Source: COMBO-56-21 sp041559015
GTDB lineage: Archaea; Thermoplasmatota; Thermoplasmata; UBA10834
NCBI GenBank assembly: GCA_041559015.1
Contig: JBFFED010000036.1
Coordinates: forward strand, 1-20,538
DNA length: 20,538 nucleotides
Direction: 5' to 3'
Within the stretch, counting starts at the first letter, position 1. The number at the start of each line of letters is the position of its first letter. Below, one piece after another: positions 7,385-16,086 of the stretch. A model generated the notes under the pieces. The model was not told the origin of the DNA and searched no databases. It saw only the letters and a program-made list of their open reading frames with translations. Position numbers and translations under genes: made by a program.

Positions 7385-8995
7385 ATGAAGATTATCGTGG
7401 TCTCCGGGGGAGTTTTGTCGGGGCTTGGGAAGGGCATCACATCGTCTTCGATAGGCACTGTCCTGAAGGCGAGAGGGCTCAAGGTCACCGCGATGAAAAT
7501 CGACCCCTACCTGAACTTCGACGCGGGCACCCTGAACCCGTTCGAGCACGGAGAGGTCTTCGTGCTGGACGATGGGTGCGAAGCCGACCTGGACCTGGGC
7601 AACTACGAGAGGTATTTGGACGCGAACCTGACCTCCGACCATGTGGTGACCACGGGAAAGGTCTACGGCAGCGTGATCGAGAAGGAGAGGACCGGCAACT
7701 TCCTCGGGAAGACAGTCCAGATAATCCCGCACATCACCAACGAGATCAAGTCGATGATATCGAACGTGGCCATCAAGTCCGGGGCGGACGTCACCCTGGT
7801 CGAGCTCGGGGGAACCGTGGGAGACATCGAGTCCATGCCGTTCCTGGAGGCCATGAGACAAATGCGCTCCGAGCTTGGCCATGACAGCTTCCTGTTCGTG
7901 CACACCACGCTCGTGCCCATACTCGGGACACTCCAGGAACAGAAGACGAAGCCGACCCAGCACTCGGTCAAGGAGCTGAGGTCGGTGGGGGTACAGCCCG
8001 ACGTTATCGTGGCAAGGAGTGCGAGACCCCTCGACGACAGCGCGAAGAGGAAGATCGCATTGTTCTGCGACGTGCCCCTGCAGGCGGTCGTCAGCGCCCC
8101 CGATGCGAAGTCGATTTACCAGGTCCCGATCTTTCTCGAGGAACAGGGCCTGACCGATTACCTCTTGAACAGGATGCGCATCGAGACCAAGCCCGACGGG
8201 CTCGGGGATTGGAAGAAGTTCCTCAACAAGGTTATGAACCCCAAGCACGAGGTCAAGATACTGCTCGTCGGCAAGTACATGGATCAACGGGACTCCTACA
8301 TGAGCCATTACGAGGCGTTCACTCACGCCGGGGCCGAGCTCGAGACAAGGGTGAAGTTCCTCAGGATGGAGGCCGAGGAGATCGACAGGGAGACATCACG
8401 GGCGCTCCTCGAGGAGGCCGATGGCATACTCATCCCGGGCGGCTTCGGATCGAGGGGGATCGAGGGGAAGATAGAGGCCATCAAGTTCGCGAGGGAGAAT
8501 ATGGTGCCGTTCCTCGGGGTGTGCCTGGGGTTCCAGCTGGCCAATGTGGAGTTCGCGAGGAACGTGCTCGGCATGGGCGACGCGAACAGCACGGAGTTCG
8601 ACCCGCACACCGCGCACCCAGTGGTCGACATCCTCCCCGAGCAGAAGAACGTGACCAAGAAGGGAGCGACTATGCGGCTCGGGGCCCAGGAGGTCCTTGT
8701 GGAGAAGGGCTCGACCGCTGAGAGGCTGTACGGAGCGACAGAGATATTGGAAAGGCACAGGCACAGGTACGAGATCAACCCGCACTACATCGACACTATC
8801 CAGCAGAAGGGGCTCAGATACACTGGAAAATCCGTGGATAGCAAGAGGATGGAGATCTGCGAGCTCCAGGGGCACCCGTTCTTCCTGGGCGCCCAGTTCC
8901 ACCCCGAGTTCAAGTCAAGGCCTGCGAGGCCGGCCCCGCTTCACTTCGGACTGGTCGAGGCCGCGCTGGGGTACTCGACGGAGCGGAAGAGGTAG
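7385..8995 (+). CDS. pyrG: CTP synthase (glutamine hydrolysing)
   Basis: The 536-residue product is full length for the family. The N-terminal synthetase domain begins with the P-loop-like GGVLSGLGKGITSSSIG (8-24) and includes the KIDPYLNFDAGTLNPFEHGE region (38-57). The C-terminal class I glutamine amidotransferase domain has PGGFG (351-355), the nucleophile C380 in GVCLGFQ, and H506/E508 in FHPEF. It makes CTP from UTP, ATP and glutamine in the cytoplasm, the last step of pyrimidine nucleotide synthesis. The start is fixed by homology (MKIIVVSGG) and a Shine-Dalgarno sequence nearby. It converges on the histidine kinase gene with only 14 bases between the stop codons. Confidence 0.98.
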   Translation: MKIIVVSGGVLSGLGKGITSSSIGTVLKARGLKVTAMKIDPYLNFDAGTLNPFEHGEVFVLDDGCEADLDLGNYERYLDANLTSDHVVTTGKVYGSVIEKERTGNFLGKTVQIIPHITNEIKSMISNVAIKSGADVTLVELGGTVGDIESMPFLEAMRQMRSELGHDSFLFVHTTLVPILGTLQEQKTKPTQHSVKELRSVGVQPDVIVARSARPLDDSAKRKIALFCDVPLQAVVSAPDAKSIYQVPIFLEEQGLTDYLLNRMRIETKPDGLGDWKKFLNKVMNPKHEVKILLVGKYMDQRDSYMSHYEAFTHAGAELETRVKFLRMEAEEIDRETSRALLEEADGILIPGGFGSRGIEGKIEAIKFARENMVPFLGVCLGFQLANVEFARNVLGMGDANSTEFDPHTAHPVVDILPEQKNVTKKGATMRLGAQEVLVEKGSTAERLYGATEILERHRHRYEINPHYIDTIQQKGLRYTGKSVDSKRMEICELQGHPFFLGAQFHPEFKSRPARPAPLHFGLVEAALGYSTERKR

Positions 8996-9009
8996 GCTCG
9001 ACTCGCAAC

Positions 9010-12000
9010 CTACTCTCTCGGCTCGGCGGTCTTCTCATTCGTCGGATCGGCCACCGGAAGGGCGATCTTGAAGACAGAGCCCTTCGAGAAGTCCCCCGCT
9101 ACTCGGTCCTCGACCCATATCCTGCCGCCGAACTTGTCCGCTATGGCCCTGACGATGGACAGCCCAAGGCCGAAGCCCTTGACTCCCGTCATGCCGGTCG
9201 CGAACCTCTCGAAGACCACCTTCTTGCGGTCGTCCGGGATGCCCCTCCCGCGGTCGGTCACCGAGATGACGCAGAACCTCCCCTGGTTCGTGACCTCCTC
9301 GGCCACGCTCACATCCGTCCGGACCTTCATGGCCGAATCGAACTTCACCGCATTCGACACGATGTTCAGGAACAAGTCGTAAAGGAACTGATTGGCCATG
9401 ACGAAGTGCTTCCCCTTGGGCACGGTCGAGACTATCGTGACCTTGCGCTCACCCGAGGCCTTCGAGACGGTCTCGACAGCCTCCTGTACGGGATCATGAA
9501 TGTCCACGAGCTCGAGCCCGTCCGTGCTCATCGTCCTGATCTTCGCGAGCTTCCGTATGTTGTCTATCAGCCTCGCGTTGTTCCTGACCTGCAGCAGGGC
9601 GCGCTCGGCGTATCGTCTCTGATTGTCGTCCAAGCGCTTGTCCTCGAGGAGGAGCTCAATGTAGCCCATTATCCCCTGGTTGAAGTTGTTGATGTCGTGA
9701 GTCATGAGGTCGTTCAGGAGGGCGATCTCGTTCACCGCCATGACCTGCGTCTCGTAGACCCTTGAATTCTCGATAGCAATGGACGCGATGCCCACGAGTA
9801 TCTCCAGCACCTCGATGTGGTCTGCAGTCGGTATCCTGAGGTCTACGGGCTCGTCGACCAGGAGGAATCCCGAGAGTCTCCCGTTCCTGTCCTTCAGGGC
9901 GAATAGCAGTATGTCCCTCTCGTGCCACATGTCCGGCGCGGCGCGTGGGAGCGCTGCGCGCTCTGGGTGCGCCAAGTAGAGGAACTCATCGACGCCGTAG
10001 TCCTGCTTCTCGAACGGGATGTAGTAGCCGCTCGACCCTATCCTGAACTTGTCCTGCATGTCCCCGATTATGTGGCTGCCCGGCCGCTCCTGCGTCGGCT
10101 CGAACCACGATGGATAGCCGGAATGCTCCTCGTAAAGGAACACGTCCCTCTCGGCGTCATAAACCCCCACCAGGGCCCTCCTGAAGCCGAAGGACTGGAC
10201 GGCTGCGTCGACGACGCGCTGAAGAAGCCTCTTGAGGTCGTCCATGTACATGACGGAGGTCGTGAGTTCGAGTACCTTCGACATCTGTTCGACCTTCCTC
10301 CTGCTGTCGGTCAGGAGGTGCTCTCTTGTCCGGTAGAGTTCGGAATTCTCGAGGGCGACCGATGCCTGGTTCGCGAACAACTGGACGATCTCGAACTCCG
10401 CATCTGAGAAGGTCTTCTCGCCCATGCGGTAGACCACGAGCACACCGACGATGACGCCCTTCGCTTGCATGGGTATCGCCATCATGGCCTCCTTCACGTC
10501 CGGGGTGCCTGCGACCTGCGCGGCCCTGGGGTCGGAGATCACGTCGTTCACGAGCTGCGACTTGCCTGTCCTGGCGACCCAGCCCGTGATACCGACATCG
10601 ATCGGGAACTCCTCCGCCATGACCTCCTCCGAGTAAGGTCCCCTGGACACCACGGGTGAGATCATCTTCCTGTCTTGGTCGACCCCGTAGAAGGTTATCT
10701 CGTCGTACCAGACGACCTCCCTGAGCTTGTCGGCCACGAGCTCGTATATGCTCCCGGTCTCGATCTGCCGCTGCATCGAGATCGCAGTCTCGAGGAGGGT
10801 GAGCTGGGAATGCACCCTCTGGTTCAGGGAAGTGAGCAGATTCGCGTTCTCCAAGGCGATCGCTGCGTGGTCCGCCAGCGACGACAGGAAAAGCGCGTCC
10901 CCCTTGGTGAAGGGCTTCCCGCCCAGCTTGTTGTAGACGTTGACTACCCCGATGCCCCTTCCCTCGATGGTCAAGGGCGCGGAGATTATCGATCTGATGC
11001 CCAGCAACTCGGCATCCCTCTCGACCGCGCTGGGGTCCGCGAGATAGTCATTCGCCACCTCGGTCCTCAGAGAGCGCATGGCGCGCCCGCTCACGCCGCT
11101 GTCAGCCTGGAAGTCGATGCCCGAGAGCTTGGCCCTGTCCACCTTGTAAGAGGCGACGAAGCTGAACGTGCCGTTTGTCTGGTCCACCAGCCCCACAGCC
11201 GCCTTCTCGGCCCTGAGGAGGCTCGCGGCGTCCTTGGCGACCTGCTCGAGGATGACGTGGGGTTCCAGCCTGTAGGAGATCTGCTTGCTTATCCTGTCGA
11301 GTATGGACAGCGCGGTCTCACGCTCCTTTGACTCGGTGAATACCCTGGCGTTGACGATGGAGGTCGCGAGCATGTCCGCGAGCATCTCGACCGTGTTGAC
11401 ATCGTTCTTCGTGAAAGCGTCCTTGATGTCGCTCTGGACGTCCAAGACGCCGAGTATCTCGCCCCTGAATATGACGGGCACGCAGAGCTCGGACTTGGTG
11501 CCGATGGGATCCTTCCGGAGGTATCTCGGGTCCTGGTCGACATCTCCGCTCACGAGTGTCTCACCGTGGTACGCGGCGTTGCCGATGAGCCCCTCCTTGA
11601 GCTTCTGACGCGCGTCGTCGGAGAAGGACTCCGTGTGCAGCCCATAACCGGACTTGAAGAACAGGTCCCCTCTCTCCTTGTCCGTCATCATGAAGATGAC
11701 GAGCTTGTACCCGAAACCCTGTGCGATGGACTTCACGAACTCGGCGATGAGCTCGTCCAAGTCTAAGAGGGAGGTGACCACGCGGCTGATCTTGTTTATC
11801 GTCGTCAGCTGGCTAACCTTCCTGGCCAGCTCGACCGTCCTGGACTCCATCTTGGACTCGAGTTCCTTCAGGTACTTCTCGTACTCGACCTTCTCGCTCT
11901 TGATCCTGGTGACGTCCTGAAATATGCCCACGACGCCGATGGCCGTCCCGTCATCGTCCTTCACGGGCCTGGCCTCGACGAACGTGTAGTACCTGGTGCC

Positions 12001-12660
12001 ATCGCGCTTGAGCCCGGTCATCTCGCCGTGCCATCCCTTGCTCGCCGCGGCGCGCATGATGGCCTGGACAGTATTCCCAGAGGCCCCCGGACGTTCGCTG
12101 TCGGGGACGCTCAGAGTGCTCGAGCCCTGCCTCTCGTCGTACCCCGTGAGCGCGACGTAAGCCTTGTTGACATACAGCAGGCTCCCCTCCAGATCGGCCA
12201 CGCAGACCGCCTCGGCCATCTGGTCGAAGGAGACAGCGAGCATCTTCAGCCGGTTCTCATAGTCCAGCTTCTCTGTTATGTCGTGCTCTATGCACAGCCA
12301 GAAGGGCTCGCCTGCCGGCCCGTCGACGTACTTCGTGACAGTGAACTCGAGCATCCTCCCGCTCTCGTCCCTCGCAACCCTCACATTAGGGCCCTTGTCG
12401 TAGTCCCAGTCTCCCGTGACAGGGCATCGAGCGCATATCTCTGGTGATGAGAGAGGACCATCGGAGCACCTCGTCCCCCTGAGGTCCCCGAAGACGGATC
12501 TCAGTTTCTTGTTCATGAAGACGACCCTCAGGTATCTGTCGACCACGAATATCGGCTCAGCGACGGCGTCGAGGGCGGTGAACCAACTGCTGTCCGCTAA
12601 GGGAGACTCAGAACGATCGTTGCCGAGTTGGGGGATGCTCGACCTCGCTGGGTTGTCCAT
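9010..12660 (-). CDS. Soluble multi-sensor histidine kinase (2 PAS, 4 GAF, HisKA, HATPase)
   Basis: The 1216-residue product has no signal peptide or membrane helix. In order: PAS 1 (about 25-130) with C65, C76 and C79; PAS 2 (about 140-255); a coiled linker (255-290); GAF 1 (about 295-445), GAF 2 (460-610), GAF 3 (630-775) and a divergent GAF 4 (800-965). Then comes an archaeal-type H box, LMTHDINNFNQ, with H988 as likely phosphoacceptor. The ATPase domain has an N box (NIVSNAVK, 1099-1106), G1 (DRGRGIPDD, 1136-1144) and G2 (GFGLGLS, 1162-1168). It should sense cytoplasmic signals and autophosphorylate. No receiver domain or response regulator gene is nearby, so its output partner is unknown. 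The ligands of the PAS and GAF domains cannot be read from sequence. Confidence 0.95.
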   Translation of the reverse strand: MDNPARSSIPQLGNDRSESPLADSSWFTALDAVAEPIFVVDRYLRVVFMNKKLRSVFGDLRGTRCSDGPLSSPEICARCPVTGDWDYDKGPNVRVARDESGRMLEFTVTKYVDGPAGEPFWLCIEHDITEKLDYENRLKMLAVSFDQMAEAVCVADLEGSLLYVNKAYVALTGYDERQGSSTLSVPDSERPGASGNTVQAIMRAAASKGWHGEMTGLKRDGTRYYTFVEARPVKDDDGTAIGVVGIFQDVTRIKSEKVEYEKYLKELESKMESRTVELARKVSQLTTINKISRVVTSLLDLDELIAEFVKSIAQGFGYKLVIFMMTDKERGDLFFKSGYGLHTESFSDDARQKLKEGLIGNAAYHGETLVSGDVDQDPRYLRKDPIGTKSELCVPVIFRGEILGVLDVQSDIKDAFTKNDVNTVEMLADMLATSIVNARVFTESKERETALSILDRISKQISYRLEPHVILEQVAKDAASLLRAEKAAVGLVDQTNGTFSFVASYKVDRAKLSGIDFQADSGVSGRAMRSLRTEVANDYLADPSAVERDAELLGIRSIISAPLTIEGRGIGVVNVYNKLGGKPFTKGDALFLSSLADHAAIALENANLLTSLNQRVHSQLTLLETAISMQRQIETGSIYELVADKLREVVWYDEITFYGVDQDRKMISPVVSRGPYSEEVMAEEFPIDVGITGWVARTGKSQLVNDVISDPRAAQVAGTPDVKEAMMAIPMQAKGVIVGVLVVYRMGEKTFSDAEFEIVQLFANQASVALENSELYRTREHLLTDSRRKVEQMSKVLELTTSVMYMDDLKRLLQRVVDAAVQSFGFRRALVGVYDAERDVFLYEEHSGYPSWFEPTQERPGSHIIGDMQDKFRIGSSGYYIPFEKQDYGVDEFLYLAHPERAALPRAAPDMWHERDILLFALKDRNGRLSGFLLVDEPVDLRIPTADHIEVLEILVGIASIAIENSRVYETQVMAVNEIALLNDLMTHDINNFNQGIMGYIELLLEDKRLDDNQRRYAERALLQVRNNARLIDNIRKLAKIRTMSTDGLELVDIHDPVQEAVETVSKASGERKVTIVSTVPKGKHFVMANQFLYDLFLNIVSNAVKFDSAMKVRTDVSVAEEVTNQGRFCVISVTDRGRGIPDDRKKVVFERFATGMTGVKGFGLGLSIVRAIADKFGGRIWVEDRVAGDFSKGSVFKIALPVADPTNEKTAEPRE

Positions 12661-12701
12661 CCTGTAGTGACCCCGCGGCGAGTCATTGAACGGTCTTGGC
12701 C

Positions 12702-12708
12702 ATAAATG
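12702..12708 (-). promoter_or_regulatory. Possible TATA box of the histidine kinase gene
   Basis: The minus strand reads ATTTATG, centred about 45 bases before the kinase ATG at 12660, giving a leader of about 18 bases. It is a fair but not strong match. Confidence 0.4.
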
Positions 12709-12776
12709 TTTCGAGATTAACGGCCTGGCTTGATACCAGGGCCTGTGCCGGTCCCCACCCTCGGCCGCACTGGCAA

Positions 12777-12786
12777 TATCTTTAAC
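12777..12786 (+). promoter_or_regulatory. TATA box of aIF2-beta gene
   Basis: TATCTTTAAC is centred about 28 bases before the ATG at 12811. That predicts transcription starting at or next to the start codon, that is, a leaderless mRNA. It argues against the ATG at 12793. Confidence 0.55.
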
Positions 12787-12810
12787 TAGACCATGGGCTA
12801 TGGAACCGTG

Positions 12811-13440
12811 ATGGTCTCCGAAGAGCAGTTCGAATACGAGGCGCTCCTGGACAGGGCCAAGAAGAAGCTACCGCACACGCTGGAGGCGCACGACAGGTTC
12901 CAAGTGCCTGAGCCGGACGTCATGATCGAGGGCAAGACCACCGTGATCAGGAACTTCGGGGACATCGTGGATGCGCTGAGGCGTGAGCCCGAACACCTCC
13001 TGGGGTATCTCCTCAGGGAGCTGGGCACCGCAGGCACGCTCGAGGGGCGCAGGATGGCCTTCAAGGGCAAGGTCGGCACGGCGCAGGTCGCGGAGAGGAT
13101 CAAGAGCTACGTGGACGAGTATGTCCTGTGCTCCGAGTGCAACAGGCCCGACACCAAGATCGTCAAGGACGACCGAATCCTCATACTTACGTGCGAGACC
13201 TGCGGCGCGCATAGACCGGTTCATGTCAAGAAGCAGGTCAAGAGCACCGAGGAGGCCAAGGAGATCGAGGCCGGGAAGACATACGACATGATGATCGAAG
13301 ATGTCGGGAAGAAGGGCGACGGCATCGCCCGGAAAGGCAACTTCATCGTCTACGTGCCCGGGACCGCGAAGGGCACCCAGGTCAAGGTCAGGATTGAGAA
13401 GGTCTCCGGGACGGTCGCATTCGGGGTTCGAATGAGCTGA
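12811..13440 (+). CDS. Translation initiation factor aIF2 subunit beta with C-terminal TRAM domain
   Basis: The 209-residue product begins with the family helix (YEALLDRAKKKLP), followed by the IRNFGDIVDALRREPEHLLGYL region and GTAGTLEGRRMAFKGK of the core. A zinc ribbon follows, C107xxC110 and C128xxC131. Residues from about 150 form a TRAM domain (DVGKKGDGIARKGNFIVYVP), a predicted RNA-binding fold found fused to this subunit in several archaeal groups. The beta subunit joins the aIF2 complex that brings initiator tRNA to the ribosome. An ATG at 12793 would add six residues; I chose 12811 from the TATA spacing and because family members start close to this point. Its stop is five bases from that of the PhzF gene on the other strand. 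Confidence 0.95.
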   Translation: MVSEEQFEYEALLDRAKKKLPHTLEAHDRFQVPEPDVMIEGKTTVIRNFGDIVDALRREPEHLLGYLLRELGTAGTLEGRRMAFKGKVGTAQVAERIKSYVDEYVLCSECNRPDTKIVKDDRILILTCETCGAHRPVHVKKQVKSTEEAKEIEAGKTYDMMIEDVGKKGDGIARKGNFIVYVPGTAKGTQVKVRIEKVSGTVAFGVRMS

Positions 13441-13445
13441 CCGGC

Positions 13446-14348
13446 CTAAGGCACGTTTATCCTCGCCACGAAAGACGTCCTTGCGGACCCGCCGACCTCG
13501 ACCCGTCTTATCGTCCCGCCCCTCTTGTCGACCCTCACGTGTATCCTGGACGGCCTTCCGAGCCAATCGCCCTGCTCAATGACGATGTCCTCGAACTTGT
13601 CCCTGGGGACGAACTCGTGTTCGACCAGGAAGGCGCCGAGAGCGCCCGCGGGCATGCCGGACGCAGGGTCCTCGACGGGCTCAGGGGAAGGCACGAAGAA
13701 GCGCGCATGGACCGTGGAGCCCTCCGAGAGCACACCCCAGGAGTACGCAAGCAGGCCACCGACGTCCAGCTCCTTGCAGAGGGCGTCTATCTCGTCGCGC
13801 CTGGGCGAGAGCTGGCCGATGACATCGATCGAGCGGATGGGTACGAGCAGGCATGGCATCCCGGTCGACGCCCTGGTAAGCGGGAACCTGTCGTGGAACA
13901 TGGAGTCCACGCCGACCCCGATGGCGCTCGCGACCTCCTTCACATCGCCTTCGCGCGCGAACATTGGCCTCTTCTGCGTCATCCAGACCTTCTTGGGGCC
14001 ATCCGCGCTCCCCTCGACAGAGACCGGGAGGACGCCAATCTGCGTCTCGGACCTGTGCTTGCCGGAAGGTGATGAGCCGAAGGCGCGCCTCTCCGCGAGA
14101 CACCACATAGCCCCTATGGTTGCGTGGCCGCACAGGGGCTCCTCGCCGAAGGGCGTGAAGAACCTGAGCCTGACATCCGCCTTCTTCGACCTGAGCACGA
14201 AGGCGGTCGGGGGAGAGCCCATCTCGGACGCGATCCTCAGCATCTGGACCTCGTCCACCGAGTCGGCGCTGGGCACGACGTTGACGGGGTTGCCCATGTA
14301 GAGCTCCTCGGTGAACGCATCGACCCTCACCAGCTCCAGCTCGGCCAT
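13446..14348 (-). CDS. PhzF family protein (isomerase/epimerase-like)
   Basis: The 300-residue product has the PhzF hallmarks: a VDAFT start with GNPVNVV (19-25), the likely catalytic Glu in ASEMG (E42), RFFTPFGEEPLCGHATIG (62-79), and EDPASGMPAGALGAFL (226-241) in the second half-barrel. PhzF enzymes isomerise or epimerise small acids; most archaeal members have no known substrate, and no phenazine or amino-acid pathway gene is nearby. The reading frame is open upstream to 14576, but the family start and the divergent neighbour favour the ATG at 14348; the ATG at 14366 is an alternative. A minus-strand AAATAG element near 14374 would make it leaderless. Confidence 0.9.
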   Translation of the reverse strand: MAELELVRVDAFTEELYMGNPVNVVPSADSVDEVQMLRIASEMGSPPTAFVLRSKKADVRLRFFTPFGEEPLCGHATIGAMWCLAERRAFGSSPSGKHRSETQIGVLPVSVEGSADGPKKVWMTQKRPMFAREGDVKEVASAIGVGVDSMFHDRFPLTRASTGMPCLLVPIRSIDVIGQLSPRRDEIDALCKELDVGGLLAYSWGVLSEGSTVHARFFVPSPEPVEDPASGMPAGALGAFLVEHEFVPRDKFEDIVIEQGDWLGRPSRIHVRVDKRGGTIRRVEVGGSARTSFVARINVP

Positions 14349-14410
14349 GCAACAATGCACGGCCATCCTGCTATTTGGAGGTTGTTCCCGACAGAGGAGG
14401 CCTGCACAAA

Positions 14411-14422
14411 GTATTTCTAAAG
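14411..14422 (+). promoter_or_regulatory. TATA-like element of the presenilin-like gene, possibly bidirectional
   Basis: GTATTTCTAAAG is centred about 27 bases before the ATG at 14443, which predicts a leaderless transcript. Its complement, CTTTAGAAATAC, is also TATA-like and could drive the divergent PhzF gene with a leader of about 40 bases. Confidence 0.45.
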
Positions 14423-14442
14423 ACTCCTGGATAGCGGGGCGG

Positions 14443-15372
14443 ATGGACGCCTCTGTCAGGACTTCTGTCATCATGGGGCTCGTATTCGTAACGGCCCAGC
14501 TCGGGGCACTCCTGATGGCCTGGGCGTTCCTCGGCCCTGAGTGGCAGTTCTTCGAGGACCCCAACGACCCGCTCATACCGATATACTACATACTCGCGAT
14601 AGTCCTCTTCACGCTCGGCATACTGTATATAATCAAGAAACGTAGGGAGAATGTCGTCCGCATCGTGTTCCTCGGAGCTGTAGCATACACGATATTCTTC
14701 GTCATATTCATGATCACGTCCGGGTTCGTCGGAGGCGTCCTGCCCCTGATGCTCTCGGTGGCGCTGACCGCCTTCGTGACCTATTACCTCGTGAGGAACC
14801 CCGAGTGGTATGTCATAGACTCCGCCGGCGTGCTCATGTCCATAGGCATAATCGGAATATTCGGTATATCCCTGGGTATCCTCCCCGTGTTCGTGCTGCT
14901 CATAGTGCTCGCGGTGTACGACGCGGTCTCGGTCTACGGCACGAAGCACATGGTTGCCCTCGCGGACGGGGTCACGAAGATGAGGCTGCCGATACTCCTG
15001 GTCATACCGAAGAAGAGGGGCTACTCCTACCTCTCGCAGAAGCCCCTCCAGGAGCAGCTGGATGAGGGGGGCGAGAGGGAGGCGATGTTCATGGGCCTGG
15101 GGGACATAATCATCCCCGGGGTGCTCATAACCTCTGCGTTCTATTGGCTTCCGACGGGTGATTCCGGAGGCATGCTCGCGGACAACCTACTGGTCGCCCT
15201 TGGAACGCTCGCAGGTGCGGTGCTTGGGTTCGCGCTCCTGATGAGGTACGTCCTCAAGGGCAACCCGCAGGCAGGGCTGCCGCTCCTGAACGGAGGCGCG
15301 ATCGCCGGGTACATAGTGACCTACCTGCTCGTGTTCGGAGAAGCGTCCCTCGGGATGACCCTACCGTGGTGA
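14443..15372 (+). CDS. Presenilin-like intramembrane aspartyl protease (PSH, family A22)
   Basis: The 309-residue product has about nine hydrophobic segments, as in presenilin and signal peptide peptidase. The two catalytic aspartates are visible: YD (Y159-D160) in AVYDAVSVYGTKHM and GxGD (G218-L-G220-D221) in MGLGDIIIPG. The third motif, PAL in the family, appears as P280-L-L in GLPLLNGG near the C-terminus. Archaeal members cut transmembrane helices of other proteins; the natural substrate here is unknown, though removal of signal-peptide remnants is plausible. The reading frame is open upstream to 14311, but that part overlaps the PhzF promoter and lacks homology; the ATG at 14443 begins just before the first helix. 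The metallophosphoesterase follows after four bases, so the two are likely co-transcribed. Confidence 0.92.
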   Translation: MDASVRTSVIMGLVFVTAQLGALLMAWAFLGPEWQFFEDPNDPLIPIYYILAIVLFTLGILYIIKKRRENVVRIVFLGAVAYTIFFVIFMITSGFVGGVLPLMLSVALTAFVTYYLVRNPEWYVIDSAGVLMSIGIIGIFGISLGILPVFVLLIVLAVYDAVSVYGTKHMVALADGVTKMRLPILLVIPKKRGYSYLSQKPLQEQLDEGGEREAMFMGLGDIIIPGVLITSAFYWLPTGDSGGMLADNLLVALGTLAGAVLGFALLMRYVLKGNPQAGLPLLNGGAIAGYIVTYLLVFGEASLGMTLPW

Positions 15373-15376
15373 TGGG

Positions 15377-16024
15377 ATGAAAGAGCTGGAACTCCTGGTG
15401 TGCTCCGACCTCCATGGCTCGAAGAAAGCCGCCGACATGATCTCGGAAGCGGCCGAATCGGGCAGATACGACGCCGCGGTGATATGCGGAGACTTCACGA
15501 CCTTCGGGTCGACGGACTATGTGAGGGCGCTCCTGAGCCGGGTCAAGCTGCGCGTGCTGGCCGTACCCGGCAACTGCGACGTCCCAGACACGGTCGCAGT
15601 GCTCGAGGAGTTCAACGCGAGCGTGCACAACCTGGTCGTCGATTTCGACGGTTGGAAGTTCTTCGGCTTCGGCGGGGGACTGCCGACCCAGTCCGGGATG
15701 CCCTTCGAGATCGAGGAGAATCTGATGGAACGATCGCTCAGGTCGGTTGCGGTCCAGGAAGGGGTGATGGTCACCCATGTACCCGCGCTCGGGTTCAACG
15801 ACCACATGCGGTTCGGCCACAGGGGCGGCTCTGAAGGGGTGCTCAGGGTGGCGAACGAGTTCAAGCCCGTCCTGGCGCTCTCGGGACACATACACGAGGC
15901 GAGGGGGCGGGCGCTCTCGGCGGACACCGTCTTCGTGAACCCCGGCCCCGCCAGGAACGGCAGCTATGCCAGCGTGCACCTGGGCGAGGGCATAGAGGTG
16001 GAGTTCCACGGCACCCATGGCTGA
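15377..16024 (+). CDS. Metallophosphoesterase (calcineurin-like)
   Basis: The 215-residue product shows the five metal-binding blocks: D11-L-H13 (CSDLHG), G38-D39 (ICGDF), G65-N66 in GNCD (a Cys replaces the usual His of GNHD), H134 (VTHVP) and GHIH (G170-H173). It resembles the small YfcE/MJ0936-like phosphodiesterase group. Cytoplasmic. The substrate cannot be told from the sequence. GGTGAT (15367-15372), a perfect match to the 16S tail, overlaps the previous stop codon and lies four bases before this ATG, which points to translational coupling with the presenilin-like gene. Confidence 0.9.
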   Translation: MKELELLVCSDLHGSKKAADMISEAAESGRYDAAVICGDFTTFGSTDYVRALLSRVKLRVLAVPGNCDVPDTVAVLEEFNASVHNLVVDFDGWKFFGFGGGLPTQSGMPFEIEENLMERSLRSVAVQEGVMVTHVPALGFNDHMRFGHRGGSEGVLRVANEFKPVLALSGHIHEARGRALSADTVFVNPGPARNGSYASVHLGEGIEVEFHGTHG

Positions 16025-16041
16025 GCGGTGAACCCCATAAC

Positions 16042-16050
16042 CTTTTAATA
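16042..16050 (+). promoter_or_regulatory. TATA box of rps8e
   Basis: CTTTTAATA is centred 41 bases before the ATG at 16087, leaving a leader of about 15 bases with AGAGGG (16075-16080) as ribosome binding site. The same nonamer and spacing precede tldD. Confidence 0.7.
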
Positions 16051-16086
16051 GACCAGCCACTTTCCCATCCCCCTAGAGGGCAGTCG

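Noticed and set aside
8992..9013. Possible hairpin GTAGG/CCTAC between pyrG and the kinase gene
   Set aside because: A five-base stem with a 12-base loop and no T tract is too weak to call a terminator.
14349..14576. Upstream extension of the PhzF gene
   Set aside because: It has no family similarity and overlaps the presenilin-like gene and the divergent promoter.
14371..14949. 192-codon antisense frame rich in Tyr, His, Glu and Asp
   Set aside because: It is the shadow of the presenilin-like protease's membrane segments.
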